Assembly (NCBI RefSeq): GCF_964019385.1
Contig: NC_088649.1
Span: 17,643,361-17,707,360, forward strand
Length of the DNA: 64,000 bases
Direction: 5' to 3'
Origin: Sycon ciliatum
Lineage: Eukaryota; Porifera; Calcarea; Leucosolenida; Sycettidae
A program made the translations under genes and the position numbers. The notes below the pieces were generated by a model. That model saw only the letters and a program-made list of their open reading frames with translations. It made no database searches and was not told where the DNA came from. Positions 1 through 13,000 of this stretch are shown piece by piece. Each line of letters begins with the position of its first letter. Position 1 is the stretch's first letter.

Positions 1-178
1 TGGAAGGCTGTCGGTTAGCGCTACGGAGATGTGTTAAAGTTAGGTGTCAGGACGTCGAATGTCTCCGTACTCTGTCAGTTTTGTGCCTAGTTATTGCACT
101 TTCTGACTGTATATAGTATCATGTTACAGTGATGGAGAGTTACTCTAAACTCGTATCCATATGTCCTTTTCTATTTTA
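1..178. repeat. Snapback repeat family, single arm cut by window edge
   Basis: Nearly identical to the right arm of the complete palindromic copy at 38173-38540 and related to 47407-47733. It carries the shared landmarks of the family: the AGGTGTCAGGACGTCGAATG block, the TCAGTTTTGTGCCTAG block and the GTGATGGAGAGTTACTC block. Only one arm is visible because the window starts inside the element. It runs into a TTA microsatellite at 181. Confidence 0.75.

Positions 179-180
<2 letters not shown>

Positions 181-226
<46 letters not shown>
181..226. repeat. (TTA)n microsatellite
   Basis: About 15 uninterrupted TTA/ATT units directly after the snapback arm. A related copy at 47407-47733 is also bounded by an AAT microsatellite, so the repeat may have been the target or the tail. 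Confidence 0.9.
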
Positions 227-1083
227 GAAATGACCCAAAGGCAATGTGCCTATCGAGGGGTTCATTTGATTGAAAGAACAGTAGATGTTGATGTATGTAC
301 AAAGAGAAGTAGGGATTGATGAGGAGAGAAATGGGGAAAATCAACTGCAAGGTGGCGGAATTCCGTTGATTGCATAAGCATAGCTAGACAAACAAGTTTT
401 TTGGGTGTAAAAACAGCAACCTCGATGATGAAGACAACTGGGAAAAATATTCATTCACAATTACGCTCATGGAAGAGGCTGTTCGCCTCCATGATGAAGT
501 AATGGAAGTACGTAAAGTTCGCACTTCCGTGTTACAACAACCGGCTATACAATTGCGTAGAGAAACTCAACCAGCTTAGGAAGTTTCGCTCTTACCAGGC
601 CACCACCATGCCTGCGATACCAGGGTGGCTGATGCAGCGCCTTACGGCCAAGTAGAGGTGATAGCTCTCACAACCAATGCCGGACAAGGGGGCCAACCTC
701 GTTTTAGCACCTGCATCCATGTTACCCTACCCCGAGCTGTGAGTACGCAGGCAAGCCTACAACTACTCGGCCAAAGCGGTGATCTTGCATGATGAAGTAC
801 AGGTCATTATTCTTCCACTGTACATAGCAGTGCTGTATTAATTTAAAACAATTACGCATGGCAGATTCTGGCCGACCTATCTGTTTTTCTGTCTGTAAAT
901 CACCTACTAGTAGTTTACCCGCTTGTCCATTTTAGGCATATAATAATTATGTAGCAAAGAAAAATCTCTCGATTTCTTCCAAAAGTGTTTTTCTCCAGTT
1001 TCACTGACACCAGCGATGTTCGTTGCTTGCCTTTTGTTCATGAAGGATTACGCCAAGGGAGTTTTCGTCCCAAAATAGCTGCC
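227..1083 (+). other. Upstream region of gene A, no recognised gene
   Basis: I see no convincing coding exon. The stretch leads into the signal-peptide exon of gene A and should contain its promoter and 5' untranslated region, but I could not pick out a TATA box or initiator with confidence. Confidence 0.4.
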
Positions 1084-1259
1084 ATGCTTGGGGTGGTGAT
1101 GTTTTGCCTAGCAGTGGCAAGCGGATCCACTCTTCCATGCAGCCGCCAGCTCCTGATAACAACAAACGGCGACGTCGAGCTGCACTACGCCTGCAATTCT
1201 CCCGGGATGACGCAAGTCCCGTCGATTCCTGACAACGACAAAACCCACACTGTCTCCCT
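1084..1259 (+). CDS. Gene A exon 1: signal peptide and LRR N-cap
   Basis: ATG at 1084 is chosen because the next residues form a clean hydrophobic signal (MLGVVMFCLAVASG). The open frame extends further upstream but without an ATG at its head. Two Cys (PC at about residue 18 and AC at about residue 35) match the two-Cys cap of genes B and C. The exon ends in CT before GTAAGT, leaving phase 2. Confidence 0.75.
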
Positions 1260-3592
1260 GTAAGTCGTTGTTGTTTTTATGTAAATTTAGGCCATACGCT
1301 GGGATGTGTAACAACAATGCATTTCTGAATATCGTCAGACCATTTCTATTGTGATACTTCGAAGTACACATTCACCAGCTTTATCGAATTGCTGTTGTTC
1401 TTGGAAATTAGAGGCCACATGCCACGTGCTGCTCTTTTTAAAACTTTCGAAATTCTCAGTGAAGTCCAAATTTGAAATTGCTGTTGTTCTTGTTGTTGTT
1501 TAGCTTCACTTTAACTCACCATAAGCACAGGCAACATCTGCCTGCTCATTGCGCGTATTACCACAGTTTTCACAAAAAAATAATGATGAAGACAAATTTA
1601 AACAAGTACATGTAATAGGAGGACAGAGAAAGTGTTTTTACTCCGAGTTTCATGCACTAAGCAATTATCAGAAAACAGTAATGAGAAATCTGGATCAGTA
1701 TTGGTTTATATTATATATTCACAAAGCAAAGTGTAAATAGCTGCAGCATGGCGCAAATCTAACATTTTGAAGGCAAATTTATATATAGTGTATACTAAAG
1801 CCCTCGTTTACACGACACGACAACGATTGAAAAGCGTTTTCATTTCGTGTTTGAAACCTTTCTGCTGTGCACAGGAAAACGATAAGCAAATAAAGAAAAA
1901 AAAAGCGTTTTTAGGTGTTTACAAGGAAAGAAGGTACGGAACTGCTCACTCTATGCCGCTGGAAGGTCGTTAAAGTGTACTTGAAAAAAATGCCACTTTG
2001 CCGTCATCGCCTGCCACCTGGAGGCATGGATCGCTTGCAAACGAAGTTTCATGAACGCCTGTCTTGTTCAGCGTCTTGTTGAGTGCTGAAGGGTCTGCCC
2101 CAAAATCTGATGAAGACGTCGACCTTAGCTGCAGATGCAGCGAAGCAGGGGGCCACAAAACTAAAGCTTGTTCCGTCGATAATGCTCTGCTTCAATTTCT
2201 AGCTGATTTCTTTGCCTTTCTAGTGGACAGAATAAAATTGAAAAATTCCTCTGAGAAGCGACAATTTTAATGACGCGGAGGAAGTACAAATTTACAGGCA
2301 ACTCTTGAACCTTTGTACAACTTTGCTGTAGAAAAGGTCAAAATTGTACGCCAAATCGCTTGTCGCATCGCAAAAGTTGAGCAAAGCTCAACTTCTGCGA
2401 TGGCCCAGTTGCGTGAGCTGCGAGATGGATGCGATTTTGGGATTTCCTGGTTTTGCGGCAGTTGCATTGCATGTCCCATCGCAAAAAAGCTTTTGTGATT
2501 ACCGCTTTTCAAGAGTTAAGTTGCCTATAAATCTGTACAAGTTTTACCAAACCGCGCGATTACCATGGTGACGTACTCACCTGCATTGTACTTCACGCCA
2601 AATCAGCAAGGCATCGTCGCATCGCATCGTCTGTACCTATCTGTCTGTCCATCTGTGTGTCTCTGCCTCTGCTTCTGCGTTTCTGTCTCTCTCTACAGTT
2701 CGCTGCGGAGAAACGGCTTGCGATTCCTGCTTCCAAACTCATTCCAGGGCTTGGTGAATCTGCGCCATCTGTAAGTGGGCGTTGCGGGCAAAGTTGTTAC
2801 AAGCCATAGCGTCCATATGTGTAATCATTTTGCTTTCCCTTCCATGTTCAAGTCGTACACTAGGAAGAGTAGTCAAGGGGATTTGGTGGCACTACCCAAC
2901 GACATGGGCATTTCTGTGTGCACTAAACGATTTCGAGCATCTACACATACTGTCCATGTATCCCAATTGTGGGGCTGCAGGTGTCGTTACAGATATTGTC
3001 GTTATTAAGAATTACAGCGGATACTACATACTTTTCCAAAACCCAAAGGATATACGTCTTATGGTAGTTTCCACAGTCCGTGTTGGTGCGTGATTGAATT
3101 CATTAGTGTTCAACGATAGCCTATTGCACCGGTTCCGAATTGATCGCAAAATTTCCAATTCACCTGCCAGAACTACGACTTTTCGATTTGGTGCTATTGA
3201 TGCTGCAAGTGCATGTAAACAATGATGGGCGCATACATGATGTTTCCAGAGTTTTGTGATGGAGATCACGAGTACAGACAAGATCCAGTTTTGTATTCAC
3301 ATGGACGTTATTTCTCTGAGATTTTTCACGCACTAAGCGGTCATCAGGAAACAGAAAATTAATATATTTGCAACACTCTCCAAACGGTCTTTGGGACGTT
3401 ATTGCTGTCCTTAGAGGATTCCTTGGCCTGGGCTCAGCCCATGTAATCAAACATGCTGAGTGCCAAGATGGCAATGTACTGTATTAATTTCTCTCTTTCT
3501 TCCCTATCCTGTGGCTATCTCTCTTCCCCGTATCTCTCTCTCTGCGTCTCTCTCTGTGTCTCTCTCTGTCCCTCTGTGTGTCTCTGTCGCTG

Positions 3593-3633
<41 letters not shown>

Positions 3634-3680
3634 TTCTCTCTCTCTCATTCTCGTTCTCTGTGTGTGTGTGTGTGTGTGTC

Positions 3681-3711
<31 letters not shown>

Positions 3712-3736
3712 ATCTCTCTGTCTCTGTCTCTCTCTG

Positions 3737-3806
<70 letters not shown>

Positions 3807-3992
3807 TCTCTCTGTCTCTCTCTGTCTGTCTCTGTCTCTCTCTGTCTCTCTCTCTCTGTCTCTCTCTGTCTATGTCTCTCTGTCTATGTCCGTTTATGTC
3901 TCTCTGTCTATGTCTGTCTCTCTGCGTCTCTGTCTCTCTGTCTGTCTCTCTGTCTCTCTCTCTCTCTCTGTCTCTCTGTCTCTCTCTGTCTC

Positions 3993-4029
<37 letters not shown>

Positions 4030-7000
4030 TTTCCCTTGTCTCGGCTCGTCCATTTCCTATCTGTTTTGTTCCATGTCTGTGGTTGTTCCATAGGGATCTT
4101 GAAGACAACAACATTCTTGGTCTTGTGGACGGTGTGCTTGATCCTCTGGTCAACGTCGAAAGGATGTAAGTCACTGACTTCTGTGCACTCTCTTCAGACA
4201 CCCACGTATGTGTCAATTGATATGTGCAAACATTCTAAAATAACATCATGCCCTCACCTTTAGGTCATATTCTCCTTCGAAGTGACGTCATACCCACAGA
4301 TGTGTGTCATGCTCATCTCCAAAATGACCTCCTACCCACGATCGTAAGACATCACTTCAAGTAAAAACTATTTTCAGCACATAGTTGTTTTCGGCCTGGC
4401 CATTTTTGTCCTAAAAATAGATGTGGCTGAAGATTTGTTTGCGTATCAACCCTGCTATGATAAGAACCATGTCTAGATGTGCAGGGATCGCAAAATGAAT
4501 TGGACTAAAATGCTGAGCAACCACACAGGATGAAAAGCGAAAAGATCTTTCCCCTCGTGATCCTCTTTCCTATGTATACATGTTGGCGCAGTACAAGTGT
4601 CAGACTAAACAAGTGTTGAAAGCTGTATTTTAGGTTAAAACTAAGATCTTCAAGTGTTGTGTGTATTGTGAGGATTTATGTGAAATTTTAATTTCGGCTA
4701 GCACATTTCGTTAATTTCTTACTTTTTAGACGGTGTCCATGGCGGTTTGGAAAGAATTTTTGTACATTTTCTATAGGGGAAGGACGCAGGACTGGATTAA
4801 AGCAGTTTTTATTGCATTAATTTTATTTGCTAAGATGGTTAATTTATTGTCGTTGCAATTTGGTGTTGCGTTGCATGCAGCGACTTCTCAACCAACAAAA
4901 TAAGCTACATCACTCAAGGTGCTTTTGCTAAGAATACGAAGCTGCGTACCTTGTAAGTACTTGGAAACGACTTCATTAGTTTACCATGGATGCAATACCG
5001 ATAACAGGAATGTTTTCCCCACTTTGCCATGATGGCAGGGAGATACGTTTTACGGATATGAACGTCATTTTCAGAGAATCTTACCATGAAAAACAAGACC
5101 AAGATTGAGGTAAACGTTCAGGGAAATAGTGAGTTTCTGCTCTACGGTTCGGGAATGCGATGCAAAGAATCCAGCGAACTCTCTTGGCGTTCCCGTAATA
5201 ACGTAAGGAAATCCTGTTCTGCTCTACGGTCCACGTAGAGAAGGCACGTGGAATGTGTACTGGGAATTTTCCCTTTCCATATTTGACATTTTTCTGCCTG
5301 CACTCGAATGATACCCAGCAGATCCGTATGCATTTTCTTTGCGTGCGCCACAACGTAGAGAACCTCATCTACGCGTAGAAATCTGGACCCCAAATACGCG
5401 AAGCCGTGGACTCTAACCCAGACACCTGCTCTCTACGTGATTTCTTTACGTTTCACATATCGCAGAACATCTTTACTGTCAACCGTTTACTACTTCTTTT
5501 GGATTTCATTACGTGAATTTAAAGACAGTCCAAACTTTAACTCGGATTGTGAAATGCGGATATGGATAATAAGGTACAATAATCATACGTCATGTTGAAC
5601 CATTTGTTGGAGTGCATTGCTCTGAGCACCACAACATATCTCCGCCTGACAACTGGTTTGAACACATCTCGGGATCATAATCCAACAGTTATCCAACTTA
5701 CGGTAAAAAGTTGCGCCTATCATATAGACACGGGTTGAAATCTTCTTGAAAAGTTCTTAGATAAGCCAGAATGGACTCGAATGGAGAACGAAGGATAAAT
5801 TAAAGCTCAATGTGATTTCGGCATGTGTATCAATGTTTCTCATCCCAGGAATTTGGATAGTAATCTGCTAAAGAGGATTATTCCAAACACGTTCCAAAGC
5901 CTTCCTTCAAATGCGTAAGTACCGTTTTTCCATGTTATCATTGGGGAGAAGAGGAGTGCTCTTGCAGTTAGCATTCCCTTGATGAACATGGATCGAGCAA
6001 ATGGGATTTTCGGCCTCTGGCCATTTTGTTGTATGTGGTATCTAGTGAATCGTGAACTTGTTGGGTTTGAAATAGCGATGAATTGGGGCATGTTCGATTG
6101 GTAAGGATCGGGATCAGGATCCAGATCTCAGATCCATCGGATCCTTCAGATTCAACTGAACACCTTATTTTGGACCTTGACTGTTGCTATGTTGACAATG
6201 GCGCTCACAAATCACCCAAAAGGATGACCGTCGTATTCATCGCCTCCGTCGTACAAAAAGTCAACAAGCTCTATCTCCATCCACGTGCGCGTATCACAAT
6301 GTGTACAAAAATGGTTTTCACCCGCCATATACGCACAAAGGTCACATTTGGATCCGATGGATCCGGGCAACCCTGCTCCCCGAGGTGGGTTGATCGGATC
6401 CAAATCCGAAGGATCCGGATCCAGATTCGACCAATCGAAAGGGTGCGAATCCAGTGGATCCGGTGGATCGGGATCCCGATCCTACCAAACGAACATGCCC
6501 TAAGATTAATTTTGCACTCATAATCATGTATAAAACAATTATAAAAATGAAAAACATGAAATTCCAGAGCGTTTTATCGTAGCATCATTTATATCAGAAG
6601 TATGAGCTTATGCAGTGAACATGAAAATGGCAGCGGTAGATGAATGTGGCAGCTGTGTGTATTCACAAGGAATGGTGATTCTGTATTATTTGACGCTATG
6701 TGTAACCGCAAGCTACTATTTGAGATATAATTCTACTTATATAACTGGTCACCTACATAACTGGATGTTTTATTGGTTCTTACCATGTGACGATGTTCAA
6801 CTGATGATAGTCACGAGGAAACCTCTGTAGACCGCTGAAGTATAGAACTCTAGGATCATTCTCGGGTTTTTTCACTTCCCAGATACATCGAACTGAGTGA
6901 TAACCCACTGGTGCAGGATCATCTGCTGTGCAAGGGCCTGTACTACGGCAACAAGCAGTTCACGTATAACTTGAATTGGATACTGGAGAGGGACTTTCTA

Positions 7001-10000
7001 CTCGGTGGAAATAGTAAGTTTTTTCCTCTGCCAGAACAGCGCGTTTGTTTGGGATTGCACCTGTTCTAGGTCAGCCAGAAAATCTTCTGCTTGCTCTGGT
7101 CTCGAGGCTGGAGAAGACCGAGCTTTCACCTTTTCACAGTATAAACCTGGGGGGAATATCGATGGTCGTGCCAAATGATCAAGTGCATATGCTTGTGGGT
7201 TGGACTCGCTGTACCGTACAAAGTGACTATTGTGACCCATACACATTTTGAAGAATGCACCAAGTTTGGCACATTTTTCACAAAAAAATGTGCTCTTTTT
7301 CTGGAGTACCGTTTGGTTGACAGGAGGCTGCTCCATATGCACCAGCTGTTCGATCCTGTTCTAGATCATATCAACCGAACACACTCTAGGTGTTCCGTGA
7401 AGGCTTGTGCTTCAAAATGATGACGTCGAACACGGCTGACAACGCAGGCTGAAAAAAGTCAGGGTCCCCGTGCTCATAAAGGTGTTGGAATAATCTGCAA
7501 GTTTCTCATTGTGGGGTCAGTGGACTGCTGAAAGAAACAGCTTTTCTAGGTGTCTTCTAGGTATGTCACAGCTTCACTCTGCCCTGAAGAATGGAGGACA
7601 ATGCTAGATGACTTACCTCCCGAAAGAATACACAGGGGCGTAGCACCGGCTACAACTGGTACGACTATGGCCGTATTACTTTTCGAAAAGTGTTGTCCGT
7701 CCGCAACGTGCAAAATCGTAATAAAAAAATCAGGATCCATCGATGCGTATGCGCATCAGACTGTGAACTTTTTTCTAGACTCGTACTCGTAGATCTGCAA
7801 TGCATCTGCAATCATACTGAGTCCTGTACTCGACTCGACTGCACGCTGCACAGTCCCAGAAATCAGGGTTTTGTGTCTTTTTTACAAATATTTCCCGGGG
7901 GACGGCCCCCTGACCCCTCTCCAACACGGCCTTTGGCCGCGCCGACCTTCGGTCGTACCACTTCCAAAACCCCTCCTACGCCCCTGAATAATGAACAGGT
8001 AATTGGGACTGGGTACTTCGAGTGATGTCTCTACTCTCAACTTGCACAAAACCATTGTGTAACATTTGAAATTTTCAATGCTAATCACCACATCCTGGAT
8101 GTGCAATGGTTGTTTGCACCCAGCTGCTATTAAGTTGACTGAATATCGAATAGCGGAAGGTTTAAACTCGGATACTGAGCCAGCAATAAATGTAAAAAAA
8201 GAGAAGAAACACATGAGAACGAGTTATGCAGCAACTATCCACGATTGTAACAAGATGATAAACGGTCAGAAAGTGCGATAATAGGGCACAAAACTGACAG
8301 GCTACTGAGACATTCAGCGCCCCAAGACCTAGCTCTAACACATCTCCAGTGCGCAAGCCAACAGCCTTCCAACTTGGAAGGTTCATGGTTACGTAGGACC
8401 GAAGAGGGGATAGTTGCTGCATAACTCGTTCTCATGTGTTTCTTCTCTTTTTTACATGAGTGGAAAACAATCATGTTCTTTCTTTACTTTCTACATACTA
8501 GCCCATTTGTACCATCTTTCTACTGAGATGGGAAGCACTATAAACGTAGGAGTGCTAAGAACGAGGGATGTAGAGAGGATGTGGAACAGACTCCAGCCAA
8601 AAATGAAGCTGAGCAAAATTCCAGAACTGTACGGTGCCTCGAAACACGGCAATTTCGGGCCCCAGGAAAACTGGCATCGTACTTTCCGGAGCATACACCG
8701 CACTGTGTGAACAGAAAGTTGATGCATGCGGCTTATACTACTATGGTCAACTGAACCATGAAATGCATGGTATGTGACAAAGTCTTGGTAATTCTGCGTC
8801 CACTTCACCACCAGCATAGAATTACAATTAAATATTTTAAAAAACATTTTCAGTAATCTGATGGAACCTCTTGCTGCTGCTGTGGGGCATGTACATGTAC
8901 ATGGTCGGGCGCAGAGCAAAACGGTGGTGCTGTTGAAGCGGACGCAGCCTTTTCAGGGGCCGAGTGCTCCTGCTTACTTTCTTGTTACGTAAAAATCTTG
9001 GTGCTGTTTTTACTCCAGTGCGGCTTTTACTCTGGAAAAACGGTGTCTGGTGTCTTTCTTCTTCGTGGCCTGGCACAAGGAAAACATGGATGCAGTGAAT
9101 GGGATATTCGGTCTTTGACCACTTGCTGGTGAGCTGATATACTCACCTCCCACAGCTTTAGGAGCTGCATCTGCGCCATGATCCTTGAAGGATGGTGGCG
9201 TTCCTACGGATGCGGAAAAGTCGGAATCTAGCCAAGTCTGACACGAACCGTGATTTTTTTTGTTCAATGCTCTCTGTTCAGTCACGTCACTCTGTAGTCA
9301 GCCATGCAATGAGTGGAGACCGGCTTACATGAACGTGTGTCCTGATGCTTTCTGCCGAGGAACGTTGGCCAACCACGTGTGCGTCAAAACACACTTCGGT
9401 AAGTGACCATTGGTGTGATAACCTTACTTTAAAGACCTGTATTGTATTGTATTTTATTATTTTACTTGGGCATTCCCAATAGACCCCTAACGACCTAAAG
9501 CGTGTTAGCTGGTAGGGCACAGCCATTCCCTGTAAGCATCACACATTCCACGAACTAACTAATACGCAGGGTGCCCCAAAGTGTTCAATATTCACATGTT
9601 TCCTTGCGATATATTCGACAGGATAGAATTTTTTTAGGAAGGGGTTTGCTTCCACACTGGAGGTTGCGATAAACATCGCCGAAATCACAACCAGTACTTC
9701 GTAGGATAGAAATTGACAAAAATAAAAATGATATAAAAGCACGCCAATATTGATATTTCTGACTGTTTTGATCTGGCTCTAGACAAGAAAAAATTGCTGA
9801 TGCTTGTGGGAAAATGTGCTGCGCTTGCGTAGTTGTTCTTCCTGCCACACGTTCTAACAATAATGAAATGCCTTTTGTTGGCTCTTATGCCTGGATCAGT
9901 TTCGTTGACACATGTGTTAAGCCCATGGATCCTTCCTTAAGTGACATGCGAACTGTAACCATTAATATTAACCTCGATGGTGTGAACCAACCCGAGCATC

Positions 10001-13000
10001 ACAACAAAGTGGGGATCCTGATTGCTCTCTTGTGACACTTTCAATATATGAGCCCCAGACTGATATCGATGCAGCTATCATCAGCGAGATCAGTGCACAT
10101 CACCACAACAACATCCTCGCCCAGGTCGTCACCTTATTGATCTGTACTAGGGTGCCTGGAAATGATCAACAGCTTGGTTTACTTGTCCAACGTGTCTACA
10201 GCGGCCTTCTTAGCTAAGGATAGATGGTTCCGGAATTGAAACAAGCAAAATGGTGGGAGATTTGACAACAACAACAACAATACAGTGAAACCTAGTGTAA
10301 GCGACCACCGGGTTTAAGCGACCACCTGCTCTTAACGACCGTTTTCCATGCACGGTCAGTTCTACACAGAAACTGTGGGACCTGGTTCTAAAGACCACCT
10401 GGACTTAATGACCGCTTTTGCTTGCATCGCGGGGTGGTCGCTTAAACCAGGTTTTACTGCATCTTCGGACCAAGTAACCACTTGAACACATGCGTTTAAC
10501 ATCGCAAATACTTATAAAACAAATTGCTTTAAGGGGGCAGCCTGGTCGTAAAATCCCTGAAAAATGGAATTTGTAAATTCATATCGAGTGCTACATCAGT
10601 TGAACGAGCATGAATAGCTGCAAAATCTCTGAAAATCTTGTCTCGATCTGACCAGCCGTTCAAGAGTTATGGCCGAATATGTGCCCTTGCAAGGAAAGTT
10701 TTTTTGTTGCACGCTGTCATTTGTTGGCAGCACTGTATTTGAATGTGAGCAGACCGTGCGCAACTTGTCGTATCATGGAAACACGCGAAAGTGTGCAGAA
10801 TTTTGCTCCAAGTCCAAAAAAAAGTCCAAAAAATCACGTTTTTAGCCACGTATTGGGCTACACGGCCGTGCAGCAGGACGTTTGCCAGCACCCTCGTGAC
10901 GTTGCAGATATGTGGCTTGATTATTGTAGTTGACGTTGATTTAGTGACTTTGGCAAGTTTGAGTCGTGTCAAGAAGTCAGGTAGGATTCAGTACTAGGCA
11001 GTAGTGTTTGTTTGTTGTTTGTATACTTTATTTGTATTGTTGTTGTTTTTTATTTGAATTCGCAATACCAAACGGGCAATAAGCCCAATTACATGGAAGC
11101 GAATAAAAGAATGCTAAGAATGAGGCATTGGGGTGGATGTTATTTCAAGTGGAAAATACTGATCCCGGGAGGTACTACAAAATAAATAAGTACAATGAAA
11201 ATCGGAAAAGGCCATGGTACTGTCGTTTACCATGCTGGAAGCAGCTACATGGAGAAGGAAAAAGAACAAGAAAGACGTTTTATCTCATGTATTGGACAAA
11301 CAGAGCTAACAGGAAAAGACCGTTCGTTATGACTATACATACTGTCCGTGTGTGTGTGTGGGGGGGGGGGGGGTGCATGTCACTGTTTCTCTTCTTTTAA
11401 AAACGTTTATGGCCTGAGAGTGTACGGGTACACGGCTGCTGCGAAATCGGCCTGTATTCGTCCTGGCCAGCGGGAGAATGAGCCCGGCGTTGGCTTGATG
11501 TCGAGTTGGGGCCGTGGTTGCGGGCGTCAGCTGCTTTGAAAGCGCTGTACTACATTGGCCGTTCAGGCCGCGCCAGATGAGATCGAGGAGTCGGTAGTGT
11601 TGTGTTTCCTCGATTTTCCGGAGGGTATGCTCTCCCTTTGGTGGCTTACCGAAGATGTGGGTGGTAGGCTGAACACAGCGCGGATGGCACGGTTCTGAAG
11701 ACGTTGGAGTTTCCCTAGAGCGAAAGCTGAGAGGGACGTGCTATAGGCCACACTTCCATATAATAGGTCGGGCATCACAACGGATTTTAGGTATTGGACC
11801 CTGGCCTTCTGGGAAAGGGATCGCCGGGCTCGCCACAATGCTCCGACTTTCCTGTTCACCTTCGCTGTAACATCGTGGATATGATGGTCCCAGGTCCGTT
11901 GCTCGGTGATGGTTAAACCCAAGTACTTGGCCGCAGTACAAGCAGGTAAGCGGGTCTGATGGCAATTTACAGCGATACTGGTTTGAGCATCCCTCCCACA
12001 GATGGACAGAACTTGACTTTTGCGTTCATTCAATATCAGGCCGCGGTTTTCGAGCAAGTCGGCCAGGGCAGTGACGGATGACGAGAGTCCCAGTGAAATA
12101 GTTGCCGTGTTGGAACCACTTTGGTACAGTGCAATATCGTCAGCAAATTGTATGCTAGGGGTCGGGTGAGCTACTGCAGCTACCGCTCGGGTGTATATAT
12201 TGAACAAGATGGGCCCCAATACAGATCCCTGGGGTACTCCACTTGTGCATACTGTGATGTTGCTCAGTTCGCTACCAATGCGGACTTGTTGTGTCCGGTT
12301 TGTAAGGTAGCTAACGAGCCATTTCATCACCGTACCGCCAATTCACTAATCCAAACGAGAACAAATGCTCAATGACAAGGCAGCGAATATGTTTTATGTT
12401 ACAGGGAGGGTTGGAGAGAAGATAAGGAGAAAAAGAGAGAATGATAAATATCTCAATGAAGAGCGAAGCGTTCTCAAAACTACAAGTAAGCCAGCGAACG
12501 ACAGTTCTGTAACCCGCCTAATAAACTAGGTACTATTTTTCAGGCGTGCAATGGATTGTCATTAAAGCAGAAACAGAAAAATAATAATAAGGCACCCATT
12601 TTGATAGTCCAGGGGATGGCCCACGCCTTGTAAAGAGAAACGTGAGTGGTAGTCTTTGCCGATTTTGAGGGTATCCTGGATTTCCTTTGCAGCGCTGTGG
12701 AAATGGCTTGCTGTGGAGGTCCCAGCACTGCATGTTGTATCAAAGGTACGACCTCATAGCACGCCCTGAACCTAAAAAAAATCAAAAATTGACTTGGGTT
12801 TGTGGGAGTCTGTGACAGAACGCCCACTCCTGCCGTTGTGACAGATCCCAGGGCCACGTTGAAGGGCCCTACAGTAAGATCGGGCGCCGAAGAACGCAGG
12901 GGCTCGAGCGCAGCCTAGGAAAGTTCTTAAATTTTTGATTCTAGCCAGACCGTTCTTATTCACACGGCACACGCGCGCGGCGAGTCGAGTGACGTCATGA

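Noticed and set aside
3453-4263. Long open frames with Ser-Leu or Arg-Glu runs, also at 36566-37105, 55996-56475 and 61071-61932
   Set aside because: They are translations of CT microsatellites in introns or upstream DNA, open in several frames at once, with no domain.
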